Assembly (NCBI GenBank): GCA_050252335.1
Contig: JBFWLB010000061.1
Coordinates: 1 to 14,996, forward strand
Origin: Berkiella_A sp050252335
GTDB lineage: Bacteria; Pseudomonadota; Gammaproteobacteria; Berkiellales; Berkiellaceae
Direction: 5' to 3'
DNA: 14,996 nucleotides
Positions 1-7,475 of this stretch are shown here, one piece after another. The notes beneath the pieces are model-generated. The model saw only the letters and a program-made list of their open reading frames with translations. It was not told where the DNA came from and made no database searches. Position 1 is the stretch's first letter, and each line of letters opens with the position of its first letter. The position numbers were made by a program, and so were the translations under genes.

Positions 1-1451
1 CTGGCTCTAAAAGGCGCACCAGTGCGTTGCTCAGAACCTCTACTTCTACCTGCACTTTCTTCACGTGGCTTATTAAAACCAGTCTCTGCCCTTCTTACAA
101 AACCCCTTGCTGGTCTTGCTCTATTATTATCCTCTTGTCTAGCTCTAAAAGGCGCACCAGAACGTTGCTCAGAACTTCTGCCCCTGCTGCTGCCCGCTCT
201 CTCTGTAGATGAGTAAGGAGAACGACGCTCTTGTTGTGGTGAGTGCTGCGTATTTCTAGTCGTACGTCTTACCGGCTTGGTGTGATGATGATTTTTTTCT
301 GCAGGAGAAGGTAAATCATGCCTAGGCTCAAAGGAATCAATTGCTTGACGCTGAATTTTCGCTTTAATCAAACGTTCGATATCAAGCAATTGCTTAATTT
401 CATCCGCACTGACCAATGAGATGGCTTGGCCTTCTGCACCTGCTCGACCTGTACGACCAATACGATGCACATAGTCTTCTGGAATATTAGGTAAATCAAC
501 ATTGACCACAAAGGGAAGTTGATCGATATCTAATCCACGTGCTGCGATATCTGTTGCAACTAGAATCTGAATTTTGCCTTGCTTGAATTCAGCAAGCGCT
601 TTTGTACGTTGAGCTTGACTTTTGTTACCATGTATCGCACTCGCCTCAATGCCATCTAAATGCAAATATTTAACGAGTTTATTTGCGCCATGTTTGGTAC
701 GACAAAAAACCAACGCTTGATACCACTGCCTTGTTTGAATCAAATGGCTTAAGAGTTCTGCCTTGCGTGCCTTATCAACAGGATAAACAACTTGAGAAAT
801 ACCTTTTGCAGTCGTGTTTCTAGGCGTTACGTTTATCTCAATAGGATTATGTAACAAGCCTTTTGCTAAAGTAAAAATATCATTCGAAAAAGTAGCAGAA
901 AATAAAAGATTTTGCCTATTTTTTGGAAGCAATGCCAACACACGTCGAATGTCTTTGATAAAACCCATATCGAGCATTCTATCTGCTTCATCCAAGACAA
1001 GAATGCTTAACTCATTAAATTTTACTGCATTTTGCTCATAGAGATCGATTAATCTACCTGGCGTTGCAATCAAAATATCTACGCCACGTTCTAAAGCCTG
1101 AATTTGTGGGTTGATTTTTACACCACCAAATACAGCGACTGATTTTACTTTTAAATTCTTACCATAGGCAGCAGTACTTTCTTCAATTTGTGCTGCTAAT
1201 TCACGTGTAGGCGCCAAGATGAGCGTACGGATATAACGTGGTTTGACAGGCGGCAATTTACTTAATTTTTGTAATATAGGGAGTACAAAGCCAGCCGTTT
1301 TCCCTGTTCCTGTCTGTGCAGAAGCCATCACATCTTTACCTTGCAAAATAGCAGGTATGGTTTGTGCTTGAATAGGAGAAGGTGTTTGATAGCCCTTTTC
1401 TTCGACTGCAAGGAGAATGGCTTCGATTAAACCAAGAGATTTAAATGTCAT
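1..1451 (-). CDS. rhlE: DEAD-box ATP-dependent RNA helicase, RhlE-like (3' end outside window)
   Basis: Cytosolic ATP-dependent RNA helicase that remodels RNA, typically in ribosome assembly, mRNA decay or cold adaptation. The 483 visible codons hold both RecA-like lobes with all main motifs: Q-motif (YQTPSPIQAQ, residues 21-30), AQTGTGKT (45-52), PTREL (81-85), TPGR (130-133), DEAD (154-157), SAT (185-187), ARGLDID (304-310) and HRIGRTGR (329-336). From about residue 375 the protein becomes an Arg/Ser/Gly/Gln-rich, probably disordered tail, as in RhlE-type helicases where it binds RNA. The tail has a 46-residue repeat and is still open at the window edge. The start ATG at 1449-1451 is preceded by AGGA seven bases away. 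The helicase call is firm. The symbol rests on the RhlE-like core and tail and is less sure, since RhlB, SrmB and DeaD are relatives. Confidence 0.93.
   Translation of the reverse strand, partial: MTFKSLGLIEAILLAVEEKGYQTPSPIQAQTIPAILQGKDVMASAQTGTGKTAGFVLPILQKLSKLPPVKPRYIRTLILAPTRELAAQIEESTAAYGKNLKVKSVAVFGGVKINPQIQALERGVDILIATPGRLIDLYEQNAVKFNELSILVLDEADRMLDMGFIKDIRRVLALLPKNRQNLLFSATFSNDIFTLAKGLLHNPIEINVTPRNTTAKGISQVVYPVDKARKAELLSHLIQTRQWYQALVFCRTKHGANKLVKYLHLDGIEASAIHGNKSQAQRTKALAEFKQGKIQILVATDIAARGLDIDQLPFVVNVDLPNIPEDYVHRIGRTGRAGAEGQAISLVSADEIKQLLDIERLIKAKIQRQAIDSFEPRHDLPSPAEKNHHHTKPVRRTTRNTQHSPQQERRSPYSSTERAGSSRGRSSEQRSGAPFRARQEDNNRARPARGFVRRAETGFNKPREESAGRSRGSEQRTGAPFRA
4..178. repeat. In-frame repeat, 138-bp period, in the helicase tail
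   Basis: The segment starting at base 4 recurs at base 142. Nineteen bases (GCTCTAAAAGGCGCACCAG) are identical and similarity continues to about base 40 in the first copy and 178 in the second. The period of 138 bases is exactly 46 codons. On the coding (minus) strand both copies encode SEQRxGAPFRA. More copies may lie beyond the left edge. Confidence 0.75.
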
Positions 1452-1506
1452 GAGAATTCCTGAAAAAGATGAATTTATTTTGTAGCTACACACTCTGCAA
1501 CACAAG

Positions 1507-1529
1507 GGAAAGTCTCTTTGAAACTTTCC
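1507..1529. other. Small inverted repeat in the helicase leader
   Basis: GGAAAGT (1507-1513) pairs with ACTTTCC (1523-1529); two further pairs are possible inside after one mismatch. It lies 56-78 bases upstream of the helicase start. It could be a hairpin in the 5' untranslated RNA, which is often long and regulated in cold-responsive helicase genes, or an operator. There is no T-run, so a terminator is unlikely. The rest of 1452-1723 shows nothing clear. Confidence 0.3.
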
Positions 1530-1723
1530 TCTAGCATCTATGAGGCTTCAAGGACAAGTAGCCACTGCTATTTTTGCCAAAGTTAAGCAGCTCAGTATAT
1601 CACATCTTCAAGAGAAATGAGCGCCTATCTTTTAAGAGAAATGCACAAGCTTTAATGCAAAATAAAGTTATATTTTTCAATATATTACAAATTGAGCTTG
1701 TTAACTAATAATGTAGGTTCTTT

Positions 1724-3793
1724 TTAGAGTCTTGCCCTCTGATGTACTGTATCAGCAGGTTCTGACAAGAATAGTGCTTCTGTCGCAGACTCTGAAACAG
1801 CAGCACCACGCTTAAAATCATGCCATACCGTTAAATGTCGCATACCTTCCATTAAGCCATCAATATCCACATCATTCTCTGGCTGGGTAAATAAACGCTT
1901 TCTCACTAATGCTACAAAGTCATTTTGCCCCACCAATTCCTTCTCAAAATCATTAAAATGCGGTACGAGTCTTTGCAAACATTCTGATTGTTGTTGTTTT
2001 AAACGCTTAAAAGACGCTTGCGTTGGCACAAAACCATCCACTTTGGACAAACAATACTTCAATAGAGTCGTCAATTTATCTGTGCCTTGAAAAGCATATT
2101 GTTCTTTTAAAGCATCGGAATGAAAAAAGGCCTGCACGAATTCTTCTTGATAGACACAGGTTGCCATATACTCTGCTAAGTCTCTCATTCTTTCATCAGC
2201 GTGTGATGAAGTTTCTTGAAAAAATATTTCTAATACCGATAAGGCTGTCCAAAGGTGTGCCATTTTAATAATGAATATCTGACAATCATTCCAAATGCGC
2301 GCTTGATGCGCTTCTTTTTCCTCTTTAGACAATGCTTTGTCATAGCCTGATTGTAACTTTAAACTCAAAGCCAAGACCAAATACCAACATCCTTGCTGCA
2401 TGTGTTCCAACAGCGGCGTTTCTCCCCAAAAACGAGGCCGCATTTGATTAAACATTTTCCATAAGATTGGCACATCTCGAGCTAGATTAAATCCTTTGGT
2501 CATCATCATCAATGAAATCAAGAGATCGCCGGGCACTTTCTGCGCAATGACAGGATTGTCGCCTTCATAAGTACAGCTCGCAACCCAATCTTTGAATACA
2601 GATTCTAAATTATGGCCTAATACAGGCAGAGAGTGTGCAGAGGTATAATAATAACGCATCTCATCTAATAGTTTGTGTGCATATTCGGTTGTCAGTACTT
2701 TCATGCCCGTTGCAAGTGTATCGTTCCCACCTTGTTTTAACGCTTGAAATAAGTGCTTCTTTGCAAAATGCAGACCATAAGTACGCGCAATCCATTTTGC
2801 CAAAGTTTCTGCATTAGGAGATAAGCGACGACTGTCACGCATTTGCATTAAAATGCTCACATTAACATTGATAAGAGAATGGCTGGTTGCCGCAATAAAG
2901 GTGCGACCATATTGAATGCTACTATATAAACTCAACATTGGCGCCGCTACTAATTTCTGATGCACGCCCTGATTTGAGAGCGAGACAATATTGTGCATCA
3001 TTAAGTTATCACGCGGGATACGAACATTTTGAAAACGAATGAGACCATTATATACACCGTTGAGTCCCATTTTCTCACCCATGTCCTCAACCGAAACCCC
3101 CATATTGGGCTCATTTGTCACGATATTACGCATGGGTACCAAGAAAGCATGCGGACCTTTGTGCACCCATTCTCCCTCATGAGGAACAAACAATTGCGCA
3201 ATCACAACACCAATATGTGCGTATCCAGAATTTCCTATCCAACACTTTCTTGCCGTTAAGCTGTGATGCCTCGCTTGCGCATCATCCCAATATTGCAGCT
3301 TTTTATTTTGATAAACCCAATTAAAATTATCAATGATAAGCTGATCTGACTCAGGCTCATATCGTGCTGTTGTCTCAATACCCTTGACATTAGAACCATG
3401 TCCTACCTCCGTCATCGCCAAACACCCCCAAAGATTACCCTTTGCAATGTCAGGAAGATAGCGTGCACAAAGCTCTGGAGAAGCAAGATTTAATAAAGAA
3501 CCACCAGCCAATAAATATTGCACGCCTAAAGCTGTTGCGAAAGAACCTCCACCCGCAAGTCCCAATAATTCAAAGGTAAAGAAAAAGCGTTCGGGATTTT
3601 GTTTCAAATCATGAATATTAAGAACATTGGCATTAAGGACAAATTGTATTGCCTCTAAAGTCGCTTTACGTTGCAGATGATAATTGGGAAAAGTGCGGTG
3701 CAATCTTGCCACCAATTCATCTAAAACTGGTTTAAGCGCAGGACTATAATAAGGATTAAAGAGTGATGAGGGGCTGGCTTGAAAATTTAACAT
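1724..3793 (-). CDS. Acyl-CoA dehydrogenase / acyl-CoA oxidase-like flavoprotein
   Basis: FAD enzyme predicted to introduce the trans-2 double bond into fatty acyl-CoA, the first step of beta-oxidation. At 689 residues it is much longer than the usual 380-residue dehydrogenase and matches the acyl-CoA oxidase layout. Seen: the FAD/substrate segment MTEVGHGSNVKGIETTA (about residues 127-143), the following beta-domain ending near NGLIRFQNVRIPRDNL, and SCTYEGDN (406-413), whose Glu410 aligns with the catalytic base of acyl-CoA oxidases. A long C-terminal helical region follows. The usual CGGxGY segment before the catalytic loop is not recognisable; LPVLGHN stands near there. The ATG at 3791-3793 was chosen because GAGGA lies nine bases before it; a GTG at 3832 would add 13 residues but has no good ribosome site. 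No signal peptide. Whether it passes electrons to ETF or to oxygen cannot be told. Confidence 0.85.
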   Translation of the reverse strand: MLNFQASPSSLFNPYYSPALKPVLDELVARLHRTFPNYHLQRKATLEAIQFVLNANVLNIHDLKQNPERFFFTFELLGLAGGGSFATALGVQYLLAGGSLLNLASPELCARYLPDIAKGNLWGCLAMTEVGHGSNVKGIETTARYEPESDQLIIDNFNWVYQNKKLQYWDDAQARHHSLTARKCWIGNSGYAHIGVVIAQLFVPHEGEWVHKGPHAFLVPMRNIVTNEPNMGVSVEDMGEKMGLNGVYNGLIRFQNVRIPRDNLMMHNIVSLSNQGVHQKLVAAPMLSLYSSIQYGRTFIAATSHSLINVNVSILMQMRDSRRLSPNAETLAKWIARTYGLHFAKKHLFQALKQGGNDTLATGMKVLTTEYAHKLLDEMRYYYTSAHSLPVLGHNLESVFKDWVASCTYEGDNPVIAQKVPGDLLISLMMMTKGFNLARDVPILWKMFNQMRPRFWGETPLLEHMQQGCWYLVLALSLKLQSGYDKALSKEEKEAHQARIWNDCQIFIIKMAHLWTALSVLEIFFQETSSHADERMRDLAEYMATCVYQEEFVQAFFHSDALKEQYAFQGTDKLTTLLKYCLSKVDGFVPTQASFKRLKQQQSECLQRLVPHFNDFEKELVGQNDFVALVRKRLFTQPENDVDIDGLMEGMRHLTVWHDFKRGAAVSESATEALFLSEPADTVHQRARL

Positions 3794-3889
3794 TGTATGT
3801 ATCCTCAGTGTAACTGCACGACTTTGAGGCACATTCTAACAAAGGAAGGCATTTATACAAGTCTAAGCGCATCACAGAACATATCTTAG

Positions 3890-3915
3890 CTTGTCTCCAA
3901 TCAGCTGAAGACAAG
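3890..3915. other. Inverted repeat downstream of the permease gene
   Basis: CTTGTCT (3890-3896) and AGACAAG (3909-3915) form a perfect 7-bp stem with a 12-base loop, four bases after the permease stop codon. No T-run follows on the minus strand, so it could be a weak or Rho-aided terminator or an mRNA-stabilising 3' hairpin in the 126-base gap before the acyl-CoA enzyme gene. Confidence 0.35.
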
Positions 3916-3919
3916 GATT

Positions 3920-5239
3920 TTACTCTGCCAATGCGGCTTCTGTTACAACCGGATTCATAATCATTCGCTTCAATTTTTTACGTCGGAAAAAGTACACAGG
4001 CAAGCCACTTAATACAAATAAACTTGAAAGTAATAAGGTCATCATGGGTGTAGAAACAATAATCCACAAGCAAAACCCTAAAGAGACTAAGCCACACAAC
4101 CATTGCCATAGAGGAATAACTTTCTTTTCTTGCCAAATAATTTTCAAGAAAGCTAAGCAGCACAGAACATACACAAATAAAAAGGAAACAACCGATAAAT
4201 CGATAATAGTATTTACTTTCTCCGTTAAACTTTCATTTTGAGTTAGAAATAGAAAGAATATTGAGCCAATGCAGCTAATCGTCAAAGGCACCACAGGCAC
4301 ACCATGCTTATTGGTTTGTGCAAAAAATTTCGGCATTAAACCATCTTCTGTAATACCCAGAGCAATCTGACCACTCGCTAAAGTCCAACTGTTAATAGCA
4401 CCAATGCAAATAATGGCGGCAACCAAGGAGATAAACAAATACCAATATCCTCCAAACACAAGCCTCGCCGCATCTGCATAAGGGGCTTCAGAATTCATGA
4501 GCTCAGCACTTGGAATAACCCCCATAATGCCCAGACTTGAGATAAAGTAAACGATGGCAACAAAAATAGTACCAATAATTAAGGCAGGCGGAATAATACG
4601 CTTAGGATTACTGACCTCACTGGCAGCCGTCGTTGCTGATTCAAAACCGATAAATCCCCAGAAAGTGAGAATAACCACACTATTTAAAACAGAAGAAGTC
4701 TCTTCTGGCTCGATCTCAAGCTTGGCAAAATTATTACTATCAAAAAAGAACAATGCCGCAACAGGCACTAATATAAGAGGAATCATCTTCAACGCAATGA
4801 CAATAAATTTAGTGCGACTCGCGGTACTCACTCCTTTACAGTTAAACACGCAAATCACAATCATTAATAAAGCTTCTAGTACAAAATATACTTGGGAAGA
4901 CTGCTCACCTATAAATGGGGTTAAGTAACCTACCGCAGATGTCACAATAGCAATTGTGCTGATCCAAGAGATCACCCAGTAGGTCCAGCCGGTAAAAAAT
5001 GCGGCAGAAGAGCCGAAAGCTTCATGCACATAAACATTGGGCCCACCTGTTCTTGGATAGCGTACACACAACTCAGAGAACATGACAGCCAATAAAATTG
5101 CGCCCATGCTGGAAATAATCCAACCGATTAAAGTGAGTTTGCCATAAAACGCTAAGCTAGCAGGAAGCACGAGACCAGAGCCAATCTGGCTAATTGACAC
5201 CAACTCAAACACAGACCAAAAGCCAATTTTATTAGACAT
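3920..5239 (-). CDS. APC-superfamily amino acid permease/antiporter, AdiC/PotE-like
   Basis: Inner-membrane transporter of 439 residues with about 12 membrane helices, the normal size for basic amino acid/polyamine antiporters. Seen: helix-1 GSG (20-22) and SGLVLPASLA, the segment RTGGPNVYVHEAFG (63-76), and the helix-6 stretch FWGFIGFESATTAASEVSNP (193-212). Trp194, Glu200 and Trp285 (NSWTLASGQ) align with AdiC Trp202, Glu208 and Trp293, which act in substrate gating and pH response. The helix-1 position equivalent to AdiC Asn22 appears to be Ser, so the substrate may differ from arginine/agmatine. The ATG at 5237-5239 is preceded by GGGG. No decarboxylase gene lies next to it, so an acid-resistance role is not supported by context. 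Family firm, substrate unknown. Confidence 0.9.
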   Translation of the reverse strand: MSNKIGFWSVFELVSISQIGSGLVLPASLAFYGKLTLIGWIISSMGAILLAVMFSELCVRYPRTGGPNVYVHEAFGSSAAFFTGWTYWVISWISTIAIVTSAVGYLTPFIGEQSSQVYFVLEALLMIVICVFNCKGVSTASRTKFIVIALKMIPLILVPVAALFFFDSNNFAKLEIEPEETSSVLNSVVILTFWGFIGFESATTAASEVSNPKRIIPPALIIGTIFVAIVYFISSLGIMGVIPSAELMNSEAPYADAARLVFGGYWYLFISLVAAIICIGAINSWTLASGQIALGITEDGLMPKFFAQTNKHGVPVVPLTISCIGSIFFLFLTQNESLTEKVNTIIDLSVVSFLFVYVLCCLAFLKIIWQEKKVIPLWQWLCGLVSLGFCLWIIVSTPMMTLLLSSLFVLSGLPVYFFRRKKLKRMIMNPVVTEAALAE

Positions 5240-5279
5240 AGCTTGCCCCGAAACTTACCGAGCTTTTTAAAAATAGGTT

Positions 5280-5291
5280 GGTTGCGCAACC
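5280..5291. promoter_or_regulatory. 12-bp palindrome upstream of the permease, possible operator
   Basis: GGTTGCGCAACC is a perfect palindrome centred about 46 bases upstream of the permease ATG. Position and symmetry would suit a dimeric regulator's binding site. No regulator is identified and no clear promoter hexamers accompany it. Confidence 0.3.
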
Positions 5292-5682
5292 CGTTTAACC
5301 ACTGTGTTTTAAGGTGGCGAGGACAGAAAAATCTACCCTTGATTTAAGACAACCTTTTATCATAGATCTTTGCTTTAGGTAAATACTGAAAGTCTTAAAC
5401 GCCTAAGAAAAAAAGACAAAATGTAAGGCTGGCTCAAACGTGAGACTTGCTACAATTTCTGCTGTGTCTCAAACATTAAATTTGGCACTGTAGCGCCCCA
5501 GGAAAAGGCAAGCATACAAGGTGGACTCCCCTATTGCCTACAACTAAAATTGCCCTAGCATTTCATTTTTTTGGAAGCACTTTTCTGATCTAGCGCACAA
5601 GCGCATGCCTAATACATTTTAAGAACAGCGGATGGCCTTAAATAAAATGAAGCGTCGCCATACTTATTAAGTGAAATCGCTA

Positions 5683-5910
5683 TCATGATAATGGCAGCAT
5701 TAAGATTGGTAACAAGAAAACCATTAGCCACAGCCTACTAAATTCACCTGTATCTTTGAGCCTCAGAAAATAGGTAATATTATTCTCCACACTTTCAGCA
5801 TAGCTTGGCCACTCTGCAACAGAAGATAGATACCTCTTCACAAGCATATCTGGATGATCATTCCAGCGGATCAAGACAAAACCAAAGAAAGGAAAATTAC
5901 CCTATCATGT
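5683..5910 (-). pseudogene. Possible decayed gene fragment
   Basis: A minus-strand frame is open from just after a TAG near 5903 to a TGA at 5683-5685 and encodes about 72 residues with normal-looking composition (for example FVLIRWNDHPDMLVKRYL) and a hydrophobic end (LWLMVFLLPILMLPLS). The only in-frame start near its 5' end is a TTG at 5874 without a ribosome site. The family is not recognised. It may be a gene remnant or chance; confidence is low. Confidence 0.2.
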
Positions 5911-6125
5911 GCTTAACACAAAAACACACAATAGGCAGATTCTTGATGTAGCAGTGTGTTTAAGCAGAACATCAAAATATGACAATCCATAAAATAAACG
6001 AGACAAAGATAACCGACATAAGCACATACTCATTTCTTAGAGTAGGTAATAACACAATAAATAGTTAATCAACTAGCAATTTTCCCAAAAACCAATCACA
6101 GATACATATAACAAATAATGTATAT

Positions 6126-6179
6126 ACCCAAGATATCTTATTGTGCTGATAGCTTCTTAGCGAAGTGATTATCTTGGGT
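6126..6179 (+). other. Strong hairpin upstream of the EAL gene (terminator or leader structure)
   Basis: ACCCAAGATA (6126-6135) and TATCTTGGGT (6170-6179) form a perfect 10-bp stem. The 34-base loop contains a smaller CTTC/GAAG hairpin (6153-6156 with 6162-6165). CTTATTTTA follows directly on the plus strand, a modest U-tract. It could terminate an unannotated plus-strand small RNA, or act as an attenuator if the EAL transcript begins upstream of it. It is too long and structured to dismiss as chance, but its role is not shown. Confidence 0.45.
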
Positions 6180-6277
6180 CTTATTTTAGGTCTTGCAGCT
6201 CACTTAAAAACGATATATTTTGGTTTAAAGCTACAGTTATTCTTTTTCTTTCCGAATATAACTATACATCCATAATT

Positions 6278-6283
6278 TATAAT
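6278..6283 (+). promoter_or_regulatory. Candidate -10 box for the EAL/kinase genes
   Basis: TATAAT, a perfect sigma-70 -10 hexamer, lies 22 bases before the EAL start codon. The -35 region at the right distance (about 6255-6260) is poor, so activation or an alternative sigma factor could be needed. It implies a very short leader, which would exclude the upstream hairpin from the mRNA. Confidence 0.35.
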
Positions 6284-6305
6284 CTTAAACGCCACAAACG
6301 AGTGC

Positions 6306-7475
6306 ATGAATAATAATACAGTGTTAATTATTGATGACGATCCTGATGTCTCAGCACTACTCGCAGACATTGCCAAATCTTCTGGCTATGATTCTTTTAT
6401 CACCAATCAAATAGAAGATGCTAAACAATATACTGTATCCTCACCCCCCGCATTGATTATTTTAGAGTTAGGTATTCCTTCACATGATGGCATAGAATTT
6501 TTAAGATCTTTTTCTGAAATAGAATGCAAGGTACCTATTATTATTGTTAGTGGTCATGATGAAAAAATCCGCTCAACCGCTTTTAATCTTGGTCTTAATT
6601 ATCATCTCAATATGCTTGGACATTATCCGAAACCATTACCAATCCAAGCATTAATAGAAATCCTAGAGAATACAAGAAGTGCTTCTATTCAGCCAAGCAA
6701 TGACACTTTAGAAAAAGCCATTGAAAATAAAGCACTGGTTTTATATTATCAGCCTATGATTTGTTTAAAAAATTCTAAAATAATCAATTTAGAAACATTA
6801 GTTCGGTGGGTAGTTAGTCCAGATAAAATTATATTTCCTGATCAATTCATACCCCTTGCAGAGTCTTCTGGATTAATTGTGCCCCTTACAAGACTCATTG
6901 TGGAAATGGCGTTTCAACAATATGCTCGTTCTTTGAATCTTTGGAACATAAATATCTCGATCAATCTATCTGCGAGTAACTTAGATGATTTGAACCTAAC
7001 GGATGAAATTATTGCTCTTGCGAATCAATACAAAATCAACCCAGAAAATGTTTGTTTTGAGGTCACTGAAACATCAGTCATGAGTCACCCCCAGATTGCC
7101 ATGGATATTCTAACGCGCTTGCGATTAAAAGGTTTTAAGATCTCTTTAGATGATTTTGGAACAGGTTATTCCTCGTTTATCGAATTACACCGACTACCCT
7201 TTTCTGAAATGAAAATAGATAAATCTTTCATTATGAAGCTAAAGAGAGATACCCAAGCTCAAAAAATCACAAAATCTATTATTGAACTTGCACATAGCCT
7301 AGAACTAAACGTTGTTGCAGAGGGCGTCGAAGATAAAGAAACCTTTGAACATCTTAAAAATTTAAACTGTGATATTGCACAAGGATATTTTATATCCAAG
7401 CCTTTGCCTGCCAATACACTACTCCACTGGTTTCAGCATAACTGTGATGACAAACTACATTGTAAATGGGTATAA
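6306..7475 (+). CDS. Response-regulator cyclic-di-GMP phosphodiesterase (REC-EAL)
   Basis: Predicted cytosolic enzyme that hydrolyses cyclic-di-GMP to pGpG, with an N-terminal receiver domain (about residues 4-122) and a C-terminal EAL domain (about 133-378), the PvrR/RocR arrangement without a GGDEF domain. The EAL catalytic set looks complete: ETL variant of the signature (Glu163), NLSASNL (220-226), FEVTET (251-256), DDFGTGYSS (282-290), KIDKSF (303-308), AEGVED (338-343) and QGYFISKP (359-366). In the receiver, Asp10/Asp11, Ser82 and Lys109 are kept, but the phospho-acceptor position is Glu54 (LILELGIPSHDG) instead of Asp. It should not be phosphorylated normally and may mimic the activated form. 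It is followed by, and overlaps by 10 bases, a broken histidine kinase gene, its likely former partner. The ATG at 6306 has only a weak ribosome site (ACGAG). Confidence 0.92.
   Translation: MNNNTVLIIDDDPDVSALLADIAKSSGYDSFITNQIEDAKQYTVSSPPALIILELGIPSHDGIEFLRSFSEIECKVPIIIVSGHDEKIRSTAFNLGLNYHLNMLGHYPKPLPIQALIEILENTRSASIQPSNDTLEKAIENKALVLYYQPMICLKNSKIINLETLVRWVVSPDKIIFPDQFIPLAESSGLIVPLTRLIVEMAFQQYARSLNLWNINISINLSASNLDDLNLTDEIIALANQYKINPENVCFEVTETSVMSHPQIAMDILTRLRLKGFKISLDDFGTGYSSFIELHRLPFSEMKIDKSFIMKLKRDTQAQKITKSIIELAHSLELNVVAEGVEDKETFEHLKNLNCDIAQGYFISKPLPANTLLHWFQHNCDDKLHCKWV

Larger units (their letters stand above)
5240..6305. other. Long intergenic region (about 1.07 kb), no convincing gene
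   Basis: Separates the leftward permease gene from the rightward phosphodiesterase gene, so promoters for both should lie at its ends. It contains a 12-bp palindrome (5280-5291), a 6-bp inverted repeat AGGCAA/TTGCCT (5506-5511 and 5534-5539) followed about 20 bases later by a T-run at 5565-5571, a small GCGC-ACAA-GCGC hairpin (5593-5604), a possible decayed minus-strand reading frame (5683-5910) and a strong 10-bp-stem hairpin (6126-6179). A small RNA gene is possible but not shown. No tRNA cloverleaf was found. Confidence 0.6.

Noticed and set aside
22..216. Plus-strand frames opposite the helicase tail
   Set aside because: The minus strand gives a continuous helicase with all motifs; the plus frames are mirrors of the Arg-rich repeats.
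4554..4928. 124-codon plus-strand frame opposite the permease gene
   Set aside because: It lies wholly antisense to a clear transporter gene and its product has no recognisable motif; it mirrors hydrophobic codon use.
5460..5575. Small RNA ending at the T-run near 5565
   Set aside because: The only stem (AGGCAA/TTGCCT) has a 22-base loop and ends well before the T-run, so the support is too weak for a separate call.
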